Positions 10,149 to 19,184 of a DNA stretch of 64,000 bases are shown in pieces. Origin of the DNA: Planctomycetaceae bacterium (GTDB taxonomy: Bacteria > Planctomycetota > Planctomycetia > Pirellulales > Pirellulaceae); NCBI GenBank assembly GCA_002709045.1, contig PAPJ01000048.1, positions 1 through 64,000 on the forward strand. Reading direction: 5' to 3'. Position 1 is the stretch's first letter, and every line of letters starts with the position of its first letter. Under the pieces are notes generated by a model. It was not told the origin of the DNA, searched no databases, and saw only the letters and a program-made list of their open reading frames with translations. Position numbers and translations under genes: made by a program.

Positions 10149-11564
10149 TTATGTCAGCTCAGAAATCACTCTACCTCGCGGCAGAATGGGGATCGGACGT
10201 CCCGCCTGATCGGGGACAGCAATCCGCGACGCATTGAGTCCCAAATGGTTATATAAAGTTGCCAGAAAATCACCTGGAGACACACGACGTTCAACAGGAT
10301 CTTCACCGCGAGCGTCCGTAGCACCGATAATCTGCCCTGTCTGCAGTCCACCACCGGAAAACAACATCGTATTGGCCCGTGGCCAGTGATCACGGCCGGG
10401 CTGTACCGTACCTTTCGCACCACTGGCAACTCCTCCGCCGCTGCTTGCAACATGAGAAATTCGAGGTGTTCTGCCAAATTCACCAGCCACCACCACCAAG
10501 ACCCGTCGATCGAGACCTCGTTCATAAACATCTTCAATCAACGCTGATACAGCCTGATCGAATGAAGGCATGCGAAAATTCAATGCCTCAAAAACATGAT
10601 GATTCACTGCATGATCGTCCCAGTTGGCGACTCGTCCGCACAATGGCCCATCCAATTCGGTCGTTACAATTTCAACACCGGCCTCAACCAAACGGCGTGC
10701 CATTAATAACTGCTGTCCCCATTGATGATTGCCGTATCGTTCGCGAACGGACTGCTTTTCATTCGAAAGATCAAAAGCTGCCTGAGCTTTGGGGCTGGTT
10801 AACAGATTCAATGCCTGCCGGTCAAAGTCATTCATGGCTTCCATGACACCGGCCTGATCAATCTCAGCTTTAACCCGATCAAGACCCTGTTTCAGATCCA
10901 GACGTTGCCTAAATCTGGCAGCCAGTGTTTTGTCACCGATTCCAATATTCGGCACCTTAAAATCTGGTTTACTCGGGTCACCGATCACCCTAAACGGGTC
11001 GTACGACGGTCCCAGGTAAGTTGCCCCGGCGATGGTGAACGAGTCATAACGATCCACGGGGTTGACGGTAATATAATTGGGAATCTCTCGCTTGGGGTTA
11101 TGCCGCAGGTAGTTTGCAATTGACATCCAGTCGGGCAGCACTGGTAATGTCTTATCTTTCGCGTCCGGATCACCTGCAAGTACCTGTAGTGAGCCGGCAG
11201 GATGCCCACCTCCGGTATGTGCAACGCTTCTCAGCAATGTGTATTTATCGGCACACTTTGACAATTTTGGCAACAGTTCCGTAAGTAGAATCCCCGGAAC
11301 ATTTGTTTTGATTGGCTCATAAGGACCACGGAATTCCGCCGGCGCATCCGGCTTGGGATCCCAGGTATCCAGATGACTGCAACCACCGCGTTGCCAAACC
11401 AGAATAATTGCCGTACGTTCACCTTGGCGGTTATTCGCAGTCGCCAAGCCCATTCCCGGCTTCGCGGCCAGTTCCGTACCGTAGCTACGTGCATGCATTA
11501 GTTGAGAAAGGCTCAAGCCCCCAAAACCATACATTCCTACTTTTAGAAGTTCACGACGTTTCAT
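10149..11564 (-). CDS. DUF1501 family Tat-exported protein (stand-alone subclass)
   Basis: The protein has 471 residues. It begins with a Tat signal, MKRRELLKVGMYGFGG. It shows SHLDTWDPKPDAPAEFRG near residue 62, NWDDHA near 325, GEFGRTP near 373 and GRDHWP near 400, with a Gly-rich insert (SSGGGVASGAKG) between the last two. It ends AGRPIPIL. These features put it in the subclass that lacks a DUF1549 partner here (KPDAP, GRDHW). The position that is Asp in the DGG motif of some relatives is Arg (WQRGGCSH). It precedes the M81 peptidase on the same strand. The function is unknown; a metal-dependent hydrolase-like fold is inferred. Confidence 0.88.
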   Translation of the reverse strand: MKRRELLKVGMYGFGGLSLSQLMHARSYGTELAAKPGMGLATANNRQGERTAIILVWQRGGCSHLDTWDPKPDAPAEFRGPYEPIKTNVPGILLTELLPKLSKCADKYTLLRSVAHTGGGHPAGSLQVLAGDPDAKDKTLPVLPDWMSIANYLRHNPKREIPNYITVNPVDRYDSFTIAGATYLGPSYDPFRVIGDPSKPDFKVPNIGIGDKTLAARFRQRLDLKQGLDRVKAEIDQAGVMEAMNDFDRQALNLLTSPKAQAAFDLSNEKQSVRERYGNHQWGQQLLMARRLVEAGVEIVTTELDGPLCGRVANWDDHAVNHHVFEALNFRMPSFDQAVSALIEDVYERGLDRRVLVVVAGEFGRTPRISHVASSGGGVASGAKGTVQPGRDHWPRANTMLFSGGGLQTGQIIGATDARGEDPVERRVSPGDFLATLYNHLGLNASRIAVPDQAGRPIPILPRGRVISELT

Positions 11565-11699
11565 TTAATTACATGCCTTAGTATTTTTCCCGTCTTTGAA
11601 TTTTAACATATGGGTGAAATGTTCCTTAATCTTTTACAATCAGAGTATAAAACTATTTGGCTGTTGCCAGTTTATTGGCGGAATTAAGGAATATTTACG

Positions 11700-13244
11700 A
11701 TGACTACATCTCACCAAAAAAATCGCCGTGAAGTCCTTCAAGCCATTGCCTCGTTTGGGACTGCGGCCCTGCTTCCAGGCATGGTTTCGGGTAGTCTACC
11801 CGCTTTTGCGGATCAGGGAAAGTTTACTCGCCGACGATCGAACCTTATCCGAGAAGAAAATAAGCGGCCGGGAACCCGTCAATGGATATTAAACAAAACA
11901 GCTGTCGATCCTGATTCAAAGTACCGCTGCCCTTCAATAGAAGGTTATGCATCTAAGACAAGTGTTTCTTCAGGCGACACCATCTCATTGTACGTTTCCT
12001 GCAACCCAGAATCTAAATTCACTATCGACCTTTACCGCTCTGGCTACTACAACGGCGACGGCGGAAGGAAGATTACCAGCCTGGGAACGTTCGACGGGAA
12101 AACCCAGAAAGACCCAGCCATCGGGGAAAACCGACTACGTGAATGCCAGTGGGATCCATGCTATGAACTGACGATTGAAGAAGACTGGGTCAGCGGTGTC
12201 TACCTATGCAAGCTCACATCACTTCAAACAGGAATGCAAAGTTATATAACCTTCATAATCAAAGATGATCGAAAGGTTGATTTTCTATTCCAATGCTCTG
12301 ATACAACCTGGAGTGCGTACAATCGTTGGCCCAGCCAGTACTCGCTTTATGACAACGAAGAAACTGTCTGGTATTGGGGGGCAGGTGTCGATGTTAGTTT
12401 CGACCGGCCTTATGGTAAATACTGTCAGATCTTTGACGCCCCGCTGACAACCGGTTCCGGTGAATGGTTTTGCTGGGAACTCCCCATTGCATACTGGATG
12501 GAATCAAAGGGCTATGATCTTAGTTACTGTTCAAACATCGACACCCATACCTACGGTGAAGACCTGATGCGTGCCGGAACATTGATATCTGTCGGACATG
12601 ATGAATACTATTCGCTGGAAATGTTCAATCATGTCCGAGCTGCGATTCGCGGCGGACTTAACGTTGCTTTTCTCTCCGGAAATACATGCTGCGGATTGCT
12701 GGAGATCAAGCCATCCTCCGACGGCAGACCAAATCGAATTATCTCGCGAGTCGATCGCTTTGGTCCTCGGGATAAAATAGGCGACGACCTATTTCATTCC
12801 ATGAAAACACTACCCCGAAATGCTCCCAACGAAGCTGACATTATCGGTGCCCGCAGTACGGGGCCTGTTGTTGGAGGGGCTGACTATATTTGCCAGCAAC
12901 CTGATCATTGGCTGTTTGCCGGTTCCGGGATGAAAAAGGGCGAGGGTATTCCGGGGCTGGTGGGTTGGGAGTGGCATGGAGATCCTGCTAATATACCGGG
13001 ACTGGAAATTGTCGCCTCAGGTACTACCAATAGTGGATCAGGGGCAGGGACTTATACTTCAACGATCTACCCGGGACCTAAAGGTAATCTGGTATTCAAT
13101 GCGTCGAGCTGCTGGTGGGGAGACGGATTAAGTGAACCCCCGGGTTACGTCCGTCCCGCTGCTCACGGTGCCACTCCCCAGGGCACTGACAAACGCGTAC
13201 AGATAATTACTGCCAATCTTCTCGATCATCTTAAGACACTATAA
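11700..13244 (+). CDS. N,N-dimethylformamidase large-subunit-like protein, Tat-exported
   Basis: The protein has 514 residues. A twin-arginine signal (NRREVLQAIASFG) is followed by an Ig-like N-terminal part (EGYASKTSVSSGDTI, LYRSGYYNGDGGRKI) and a catalytic-like core with GHDEYYS near residue 300 and GWEWHGDP near 423. The overall pattern matches the dimethylformamidase beta-subunit family domain. The studied enzyme uses a mononuclear iron held by two Tyr and one Glu; the Tyr in GHDEYYS and the Glu in GWEWHGDP are candidates, but I cannot confirm this without alignment. No small-subunit gene is adjacent and the protein is shorter than the enzyme's large subunit, so dimethylformamidase activity should not be assumed. 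AAGGA lies about ten bases before the ATG. It is convergent with the helicase gene, only 7 bases away. Confidence 0.75.
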   Translation: MTTSHQKNRREVLQAIASFGTAALLPGMVSGSLPAFADQGKFTRRRSNLIREENKRPGTRQWILNKTAVDPDSKYRCPSIEGYASKTSVSSGDTISLYVSCNPESKFTIDLYRSGYYNGDGGRKITSLGTFDGKTQKDPAIGENRLRECQWDPCYELTIEEDWVSGVYLCKLTSLQTGMQSYITFIIKDDRKVDFLFQCSDTTWSAYNRWPSQYSLYDNEETVWYWGAGVDVSFDRPYGKYCQIFDAPLTTGSGEWFCWELPIAYWMESKGYDLSYCSNIDTHTYGEDLMRAGTLISVGHDEYYSLEMFNHVRAAIRGGLNVAFLSGNTCCGLLEIKPSSDGRPNRIISRVDRFGPRDKIGDDLFHSMKTLPRNAPNEADIIGARSTGPVVGGADYICQQPDHWLFAGSGMKKGEGIPGLVGWEWHGDPANIPGLEIVASGTTNSGSGAGTYTSTIYPGPKGNLVFNASSCWWGDGLSEPPGYVRPAAHGATPQGTDKRVQIITANLLDHLKTL

Positions 13245-13251
13245 ATGCTGT

Positions 13252-15114
13252 CTACATCTCGGCCCAAACACTGGAGTAGGCACCGATTTGGTCAAAATAA
13301 CTTAGCAGTCGTGAATAAAATTCATTGCTACCCAGCGTGGCGCTATCGGCGATCATAATCAACTTGCGTCGGGCCCGGGTCAAGGCAACGTTCATCCGCC
13401 GCGTATCTCCGAGAAATCCAATCTCACCATCACGATTACACCGGACACATGAGATAATCACAACTTCTTTCTCACGCCCCTGAAATCCGTCGACCGTGTC
13501 AATTTCCACTCCTTCTATTTCACACAGAGACCGAATATATCTGGCTTGAGCAGCATAGGGTGTAATCACGGCGATCGATTTAGCAGGCACATTACTCTCA
13601 ACCAGTGCAATGACTTTTTTAATCACTAATTCAGCCTCAGACGGGTTCAATCTGCTCTCACTTCCTTTTTCTTTTTCTTCTTCCCAATCCGCACCCGCCG
13701 TATCTATAAACTGCACAGGTGTTTGCGTCAACGAAGTGGATTCAACCGTCTCCAAATCCTGCAAAAGATGTTCTGCAACACTCTCGTCTGCCTGCAGCGT
13801 GCCTTCGTAAAAATGATCTGACGAAAACTGCATAATCTGTGCATTCATCCGATACTGTGTGTCAAGCGTAGTTGTAATTTCTGCTCCATAGCACGCGACT
13901 AACCTTTCGAGCAAACTGACAGCAAAACCTTCTCTAGCTGCCTTATTCGACACGACCGTCGGCGGCAACTGACAATGATCGCCTGCTAACACGAGTTTGT
14001 CAGCCAGTTGCAGCGGCACCCAGCACGAGGGTTCAGTGCATTGACAGGCTTCATCAATCACAGCCACATCGAACCGCTGCTCTGCCAGCACAACTGTATT
14101 GATCGAATTAGTAGAACAAATTACATCAGCACGATCCAGCACCCACTGCACTACAGTCTTTTCCAGCAAACGAGCATCCTGTCGCAGTCGTTTACCCTCC
14201 TTATACATATCCTGTTTTGCACCACGCGGCGGCTGGCTTCTTGTATATCGTCCGGCTTTACGAAAATACTGCTCCGATTCACGTCTCATATCTTTGACGA
14301 TTTCCATCGTATCATCACGTGATACCCGAGCGTCAAGAGTGTACTGAACTAATTGACGGTCAACACGGGCCGGGTGTCCCAGACGAACGGTCTGCACACC
14401 GGCAGCAACCAACTTTTCGAGCAGATTGTCAACAGCGTTATTACTTGGCGCAGTCGCCAGTATTTTCTGTCCTTGTTGAACAGCCGCCTTAATAACCTCG
14501 ACAACCGTGGTGGTTTTCCCGGTACCCGGAGGTCCATGAATGATGCTAATATCTTTCGCCGAGAGACACTGCCGAACAGCTGTCAGCTGAGAGGAGTTAA
14601 GCATTGTATTTTCGTAAGGGACTTGGAGAAATTCTGGCCTGCGGTTACCTAATAACACGTCACGCAACTGACTCATTCTCCCTGATGCATCCTGCAACCG
14701 GGAAAGTAGTTCCGTCTGCCGTTGTCGTGTAATCTCATCCGGCTGGATATCCAGGCGAAAACGGCTGCCTTCGGGGATAAAAGGTAACGATAGCATTAGC
14801 GAACGCGAATTCCGGGCGGTCACCACGCCACGTGCTATTTCGGTTTCGGCACTGTTACCTGTGGCCATAACCGGTGTACCTACCCGGAATCTATTGGGGG
14901 GAAGTCCAATCTCCCGATTACGTTTCACAAAGGTACCAATTGTTGCTCCGGCAAGACCGGGCCGAGTATCCGCCACGGCCATATCCAAAAGTGTCTCCCC
15001 AGTTCTTTCAGCCCCGCCCGTCTTTCCTTTTAGACGCCTTTCTTCCAACTGCATGGCCTGCGCGGCTGATTCCTGATCTATCCATTGCAGCAGTTGTTCA
15101 ATATGCGCGTCCAT
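13252..15114 (-). CDS. IGHMBP2/Upf1-like superfamily 1 DNA/RNA helicase
   Basis: The protein has 620 residues and carries all SF1 motifs in order. These are the Walker A GPPGTGKTTT near residue 197, the Walker B/II motif VIDEACQCTEP near 350, motif III LVLAGDHCQLPPTV, motif IV LDTQYRMN, motif V TVDGFQGREKEVVII and motif VI MNVALTRARRKL. An N-terminal beta-barrel-like part (about 60-150) precedes the ATPase core, as in IGHMBP2-type helicases. It is cytoplasmic and probably unwinds DNA or RNA. The esterase gene ends 24 bases upstream on the same strand, so it may be the last gene of a desaturase-esterase-helicase run. Confidence 0.9.
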   Translation of the reverse strand: MDAHIEQLLQWIDQESAAQAMQLEERRLKGKTGGAERTGETLLDMAVADTRPGLAGATIGTFVKRNREIGLPPNRFRVGTPVMATGNSAETEIARGVVTARNSRSLMLSLPFIPEGSRFRLDIQPDEITRQRQTELLSRLQDASGRMSQLRDVLLGNRRPEFLQVPYENTMLNSSQLTAVRQCLSAKDISIIHGPPGTGKTTTVVEVIKAAVQQGQKILATAPSNNAVDNLLEKLVAAGVQTVRLGHPARVDRQLVQYTLDARVSRDDTMEIVKDMRRESEQYFRKAGRYTRSQPPRGAKQDMYKEGKRLRQDARLLEKTVVQWVLDRADVICSTNSINTVVLAEQRFDVAVIDEACQCTEPSCWVPLQLADKLVLAGDHCQLPPTVVSNKAAREGFAVSLLERLVACYGAEITTTLDTQYRMNAQIMQFSSDHFYEGTLQADESVAEHLLQDLETVESTSLTQTPVQFIDTAGADWEEEKEKGSESRLNPSEAELVIKKVIALVESNVPAKSIAVITPYAAQARYIRSLCEIEGVEIDTVDGFQGREKEVVIISCVRCNRDGEIGFLGDTRRMNVALTRARRKLIMIADSATLGSNEFYSRLLSYFDQIGAYSSVWAEM

Positions 15115-15138
15115 TAAATACCAAACCCCGCTACCAAA

Positions 15139-16311
15139 TTACTTCCGCAGCTCTGCAAAAGCATTTTCAACGAAGGGCCACATTAATTGCGGATAAAACT
15201 TATGCCCCTCTTCACCCCAACGATGAGCAAATTTATCTTCCTGTTTAAGAAGGCTGTAGATCCGGGCAACATTTGTCATCGCAGATTCCACGGCAGGATA
15301 GTAATGAAGTCCGTCCTGTTTTCCATGAACTGCCAGCAAAAAGCGAGGTGCTACTAAGGCTCCTATATCCGAAAAGTCACCTAATTCAGACTGTACTCGC
15401 GGGACTAAACAACAATCACAATGAAAGATAAATCCCGACGTATCCGTATATGAGGTAAAGGAGCAACTGGGAATAGCGACGGTTATCCGTTGATCCAGTG
15501 CAGCCATATAAACAGTCAACACACCACCTCCGGAGTTCCCCGTAAAGAGAACTCTTTTTGAATCAATCTGTGGCAATTCATCGAGAGCCCAATCCAAGAT
15601 TCTCTGACAATCCCAAACCCGTTCACCAATTGCTGTCCGACCGGCCAGTAAACAGTGAATAAGTTGGGCGCGGCAAAGTTGATTTCCATGCCGGCTCTTG
15701 GGATCTGCGATCGAGACCGCACTGGCCAGACCACGAACAGCGGGAACGATGGTAATATAACCGCGACGAACGGCTTCCAGTCCCGGCGTGGCATTTCGTG
15801 ATAGAGCTTTTTCACGTTCTGCAGAACTTTGATAAATACCTGCATAGTTATTCCAGCTATTACCGCCATGTCCCTGCGCGCAAATAGCGAGCGGGCGTTC
15901 TTTGCTTTCACTGTCATCAGGGATTAGAAGCCAAAATGGGAGTTCCATTCCCGCTTCGGTTTCAATCGTCCCCAATCTGCGGCTGAATCCGTCCTCGGGC
16001 ATAGATTCCTGTAGTACCACTCGACATTGATGCCCGCGGTTATCTTTAGCTATTTGCTCGATACCAAGTAATTCAATTAGCTTACGTCTGGCAGACAATT
16101 GCCAGCGGTGTACATGACGTGCTGTTAGTTGATCCACCGTCAACGGTGAACGATCTCGGCGGTGCAAATTCTTCAAATACGTACTATCGCGTTGACTGTA
16201 CTCAACAAATGGCTGCTGCGCAGTGGCAAAATTAAAGAACATGCTGGCCATAAGCAGAATCAGCGTTCGTCCTAGCAGTGGTACCCGGTTGATCGTTCTC
16301 AATTCAACCAC
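15139..16311 (-). CDS. Exported alpha/beta hydrolase (acetyl xylan esterase / dienelactone hydrolase type)
   Basis: The protein has 390 residues. A signal peptide lies at about residues 10-31 (LLGRTLILLMASMFF up to ATAQ). The nucleophile elbow is GNSGGG near residue 257; the oxyanion-side motif AQGHGGN lies near 145. The Asp in HGKQDGL and the His in EEGHKFYP complete a likely catalytic triad. Two neighbouring Cys residues (FHCDCCL) are unusual. The start is GTG; no better-placed ATG precedes the signal peptide. Export and similarity suggest removal of acetyl groups from polysaccharide, but the substrate is not shown by the sequence. It lies 35 bases after the broken desaturase gene and 24 before the helicase. 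Confidence 0.8.
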   Translation of the reverse strand: MVELRTINRVPLLGRTLILLMASMFFNFATAQQPFVEYSQRDSTYLKNLHRRDRSPLTVDQLTARHVHRWQLSARRKLIELLGIEQIAKDNRGHQCRVVLQESMPEDGFSRRLGTIETEAGMELPFWLLIPDDSESKERPLAICAQGHGGNSWNNYAGIYQSSAEREKALSRNATPGLEAVRRGYITIVPAVRGLASAVSIADPKSRHGNQLCRAQLIHCLLAGRTAIGERVWDCQRILDWALDELPQIDSKRVLFTGNSGGGVLTVYMAALDQRITVAIPSCSFTSYTDTSGFIFHCDCCLVPRVQSELGDFSDIGALVAPRFLLAVHGKQDGLHYYPAVESAMTNVARIYSLLKQEDKFAHRWGEEGHKFYPQLMWPFVENAFAELRK

Positions 16312-16346
16312 GCCTTACCACTCCTTGATTGCGGAACGTCAAATTA

Positions 16347-17371
16347 CTAGGCCGTGATACGAGTTGCTCTTCGTTGACGTCGAGCCCAGGCGAACGAAAC
16401 GAGGCGGTTCTCTTTAATATCCCAAAGCTTCAATCGTAAACACTTGTAGACATCCCACGGTCTCAGTGAAGTGACTCCGGGATTACGGAGTTCTTTAATA
16501 GCAGCCATCGCTTTGGGAAGCTTGTAAAAAGGGATACGATGATTTAGATGGTGGACGTGATGATATCCGATATTGGCTGTAACCACTGCAAAATTGGATG
16601 CATCTTGATGTAGCTAGAGGACTTTAGAGCTGCCGTGACATAATTCCATTCCTTACCTAACTTCAAAGCAACGTCAGGATAATTATGCTGAGCATAAAAC
16701 AGGTAGGCACCTGATGCTCCGGCAATAATCATGGGTATGCAAGTCACATACAAAATACCCATAGGATCAGTTAAGGCCAGTACAACAATCACTCCGGCAT
16801 GTACAAACAAGGAACAAATCGCGTCCCAGTGTCTTTTTGGATTTAGGAATAACGGGCGAACTGTCATCCCAATAAAGAACACGGTCAGATATCCAGCGCC
16901 AATCGTCAGTGGATGACGCGAAAAGTTATACATTAACCGCTGCCCGAAAGATGCCTCCGCATAAGCTTCTGTCGTCATCACAGGATAGGAGCCAATCGAC
17001 GCTCCAAACAGCTTCGCATTATTTTTATGATGATGATCGTGAGACCTTCTCCAAACACTTGGCGGGCTCAGCGTAACACAGCCGAACAGGAACATAAACC
17101 TGCGAACTAAACGAGATTTAGGCAAAAGAGCACCATGCTGAAAGTCATGATAAATCACAAACAGTCGAACATGAACCAATCCAAGTATGCAACTGCAAAA
17201 CAGACGTAGCCACCACGGATTGTCAAGAATCGTGGCTGCAATACAGGTAATCCAAACTACTGCGGTTGTCAGCAAGCACCACCAACTAACCCAGGGGGTT
17301 TCTGTGGCGAATTGCTTTGACTCAATCAGTATTTGTGTTTCTGATCGCACTAAATTATTCCGCAATGACAA
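16347..17371 (-). pseudogene. Membrane fatty acid desaturase, split by a single-base frameshift
   Basis: Two reading frames together make one fatty acid desaturase. The first (17371 to 16544, 275 residues) carries membrane segments and the histidine boxes HDFQH near residue 75 and HDHHH near 111. The second (to 16347) carries the third box, GYHHVHHL, and the C-terminus. The join is near 16580-16582: the first frame reads ILQWLQPISD and then stops, while shifting after TGG-TT gives QW-TANIGYHHVHH, as expected for the family. One lost base explains everything. Because the third histidine box supplies iron ligands, the product as read would be inactive. The first frame has no ATG, only a TTG at 17371 or internal alternatives. 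This is either a real recent inactivation or a sequencing error. Confidence 0.8.
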
Positions 17372-17780
17372 GATGAGCTATAGGTGCACAAGCAATGCAT
17401 TGTCAACGCATTGTGCAAAGTACCATCCTCTAAGATTCCGCCGTAATTCACAATAGCGCAGCAACGATTTAATACAGTATCTTGGGAACTATATTTAACA
17501 TTTTTCTTGATCGCATCATTTCGCAGAACCTTATGCCTATGGCCGCTGGTTCAGAACCGAAGGCAAGAAACTAACAAATCTAGCACAGACAATAAACAAG
17601 ACACTTAAAACCTCTCTATTTTCCCCCGTTTATCAACATCGAATTAGTCAATATTGATACGTTCCGGTGAACAGGCCTATCCCCTCGCTAGCGGTATTTT
17701 AAACCCAATCAACATTGAGATTCCGTTCGCCGATACTTAAGATAAAGTAAGAATAAAAAGACTTAATTGGTGAGGACACT
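17372..17780. other. 409-base divergent intergenic region
   Basis: This is the longest gene-free stretch of the window, between the desaturase (-) and a DUF1501 gene (+). I see no RNA gene or convincing small reading frame. Its right end holds a promoter-like pair and a ribosome binding site for the DUF1501 gene. The rest shows no structure I can support. Confidence 0.5.
17715..17743 (+). promoter_or_regulatory. Candidate sigma-70-type promoter for the DUF1501 pair
   Basis: TTGAGA (17715-17720) and TAAGAT (17738-17743) are separated by exactly 17 bases. A GGTGAGG ribosome binding site at 17768-17774 follows, before the ATG at 17781. The -10 matches the consensus at only four of six positions, so this is a candidate only. 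Confidence 0.35.
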
Positions 17781-19169
17781 ATGTTACGTTTGTTTGCCAA
17801 AGATAACCGTAAAACCCAAAACAACTACTGTGACGGCATAAGCCGGCGGAGCTTCGTACAGTTAGGTGTTACCGGTATAGCCTCGCTCGGACTGGGTGAC
17901 GTCTTACGCGCCAAAGCTGCCAGTGCGTCAACAAGCAAATCTGACGTTTCGACGATCTTAATTTGGCTTGATGGTGGTCCCGGCCACATGGACATGTACG
18001 ACATGAAGCCAGATGCTCCGGTCGAATACCGCGGCATTTGGAATCCAATCCAGACCAAAGTCCCGGGCTTTGACGTTACCGAACTCTATCCAAAACAGGC
18101 TCAGCAAACTGACAAATTTTCAATCGTTCGCTCTCTGCATCACGGTACGGGAGATCACTTTGCCGGTGCTCACCGCATGCTAACAACTAAAAACATGGGT
18201 GTCAGCGGAGCCAACAATATCGGCAAGTTTCCGGGAATCGGGGCTGTGGTTTCCCAACAGCGAAAAAATATCAGTCGCGAAGTTCCGCCCTATGTTTCCG
18301 TACCATCGGCATCCAGCGTGGGTCGAGTACCGGGATACTTTGGCGGAAAATTTCTGGGTGTTCAGTATGATCCCTTCCAAACCAAAGGGGACCCTAACAA
18401 CGCTGCCTTCAAGGTACAAAATATGGTTTTACCAGCCGGGATCACGGTTGATCGGCTCGAAGACAGGACTGAATTACGTGGCGAACTCGACAAGATCAGT
18501 CGAACGGTTGAATCCAAAGGAACCTTTGACGCCCTGGATCAGTTTGACCAGCAGGCTTTTAGCTTTGTGACTGGTGAAAAAGCCCGACAGGCATTTGATA
18601 TCAATCAGGAGGCTGACTCGCTGCGGGAAAAATATGGGCGACATACCTGGGGGCAAAGCACTTTGTTAGCAAGGCGTCTTGTTGAAGCCGGAGCCTCTTT
18701 TGTGACCGTTCAATTTAGCGGCTGGGATCATCACTGGAATCTTCAAAGCGGTTATGAAACCCTGCTACCTCGCGTAGACTCAGCCGTTGGTTCGTTGTTT
18801 GAGGATTTAGATCAACGTGGTTTACTAGACACAACCGTCGTAATGTTATGTGGTGAATTTAGTCGAACACCACGAATGAACGATGGAGGCAACGGTGGGC
18901 CACCATTGAGTAAAGGGACGCCCGGACGAGATCACTGGGGTAGCTCCATGTTTTGCCTACTGGGCGGTGGTGGCATTAAAGGCGGTCGTCTGATAGGTTC
19001 AACCACGAAAAAAGGAGAAGCTCCCAAAGACAGACCTGTCACTCCATCAAATGTTCATGCCACCGTCTATGAATGCATGGGCATCGACCCTAAACTTCAT
19101 ATTCTCGACCATGCAGGCCGGCCAACTCCCGTACTTGACGACCCAACATCCATTCATGAATTGTTTTAA
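17781..19169 (+). CDS. DUF1501 family Tat-exported protein (stand-alone subclass)
   Basis: The protein has 462 residues. An N-terminal extension precedes the Tat motif SRRSFVQLGVTG. It shows LDGGPGHMDMYDMKPDAP near residue 62, GWDHHWN near 314, GEFSRTP near 358 and GRDHWG near 380, and it ends HAGRPTPVL. It is the first of two adjacent DUF1501 genes that are followed by a sulfatase and an oxidoreductase. The ATG at 17781 is supported by GGTGAGG seven bases upstream. No DUF1549 gene is next to it. The function is unknown. Confidence 0.88.
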   Translation: MLRLFAKDNRKTQNNYCDGISRRSFVQLGVTGIASLGLGDVLRAKAASASTSKSDVSTILIWLDGGPGHMDMYDMKPDAPVEYRGIWNPIQTKVPGFDVTELYPKQAQQTDKFSIVRSLHHGTGDHFAGAHRMLTTKNMGVSGANNIGKFPGIGAVVSQQRKNISREVPPYVSVPSASSVGRVPGYFGGKFLGVQYDPFQTKGDPNNAAFKVQNMVLPAGITVDRLEDRTELRGELDKISRTVESKGTFDALDQFDQQAFSFVTGEKARQAFDINQEADSLREKYGRHTWGQSTLLARRLVEAGASFVTVQFSGWDHHWNLQSGYETLLPRVDSAVGSLFEDLDQRGLLDTTVVMLCGEFSRTPRMNDGGNGGPPLSKGTPGRDHWGSSMFCLLGGGGIKGGRLIGSTTKKGEAPKDRPVTPSNVHATVYECMGIDPKLHILDHAGRPTPVLDDPTSIHELF

Positions 19170-19184
19170 CTACGAGTTACTTTC

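Noticed and set aside
14008..14322. 104-codon plus-strand frame inside the helicase gene
   Set aside because: It lies opposite conserved helicase motifs and has no recognisable domain or start signal; it is a shadow.
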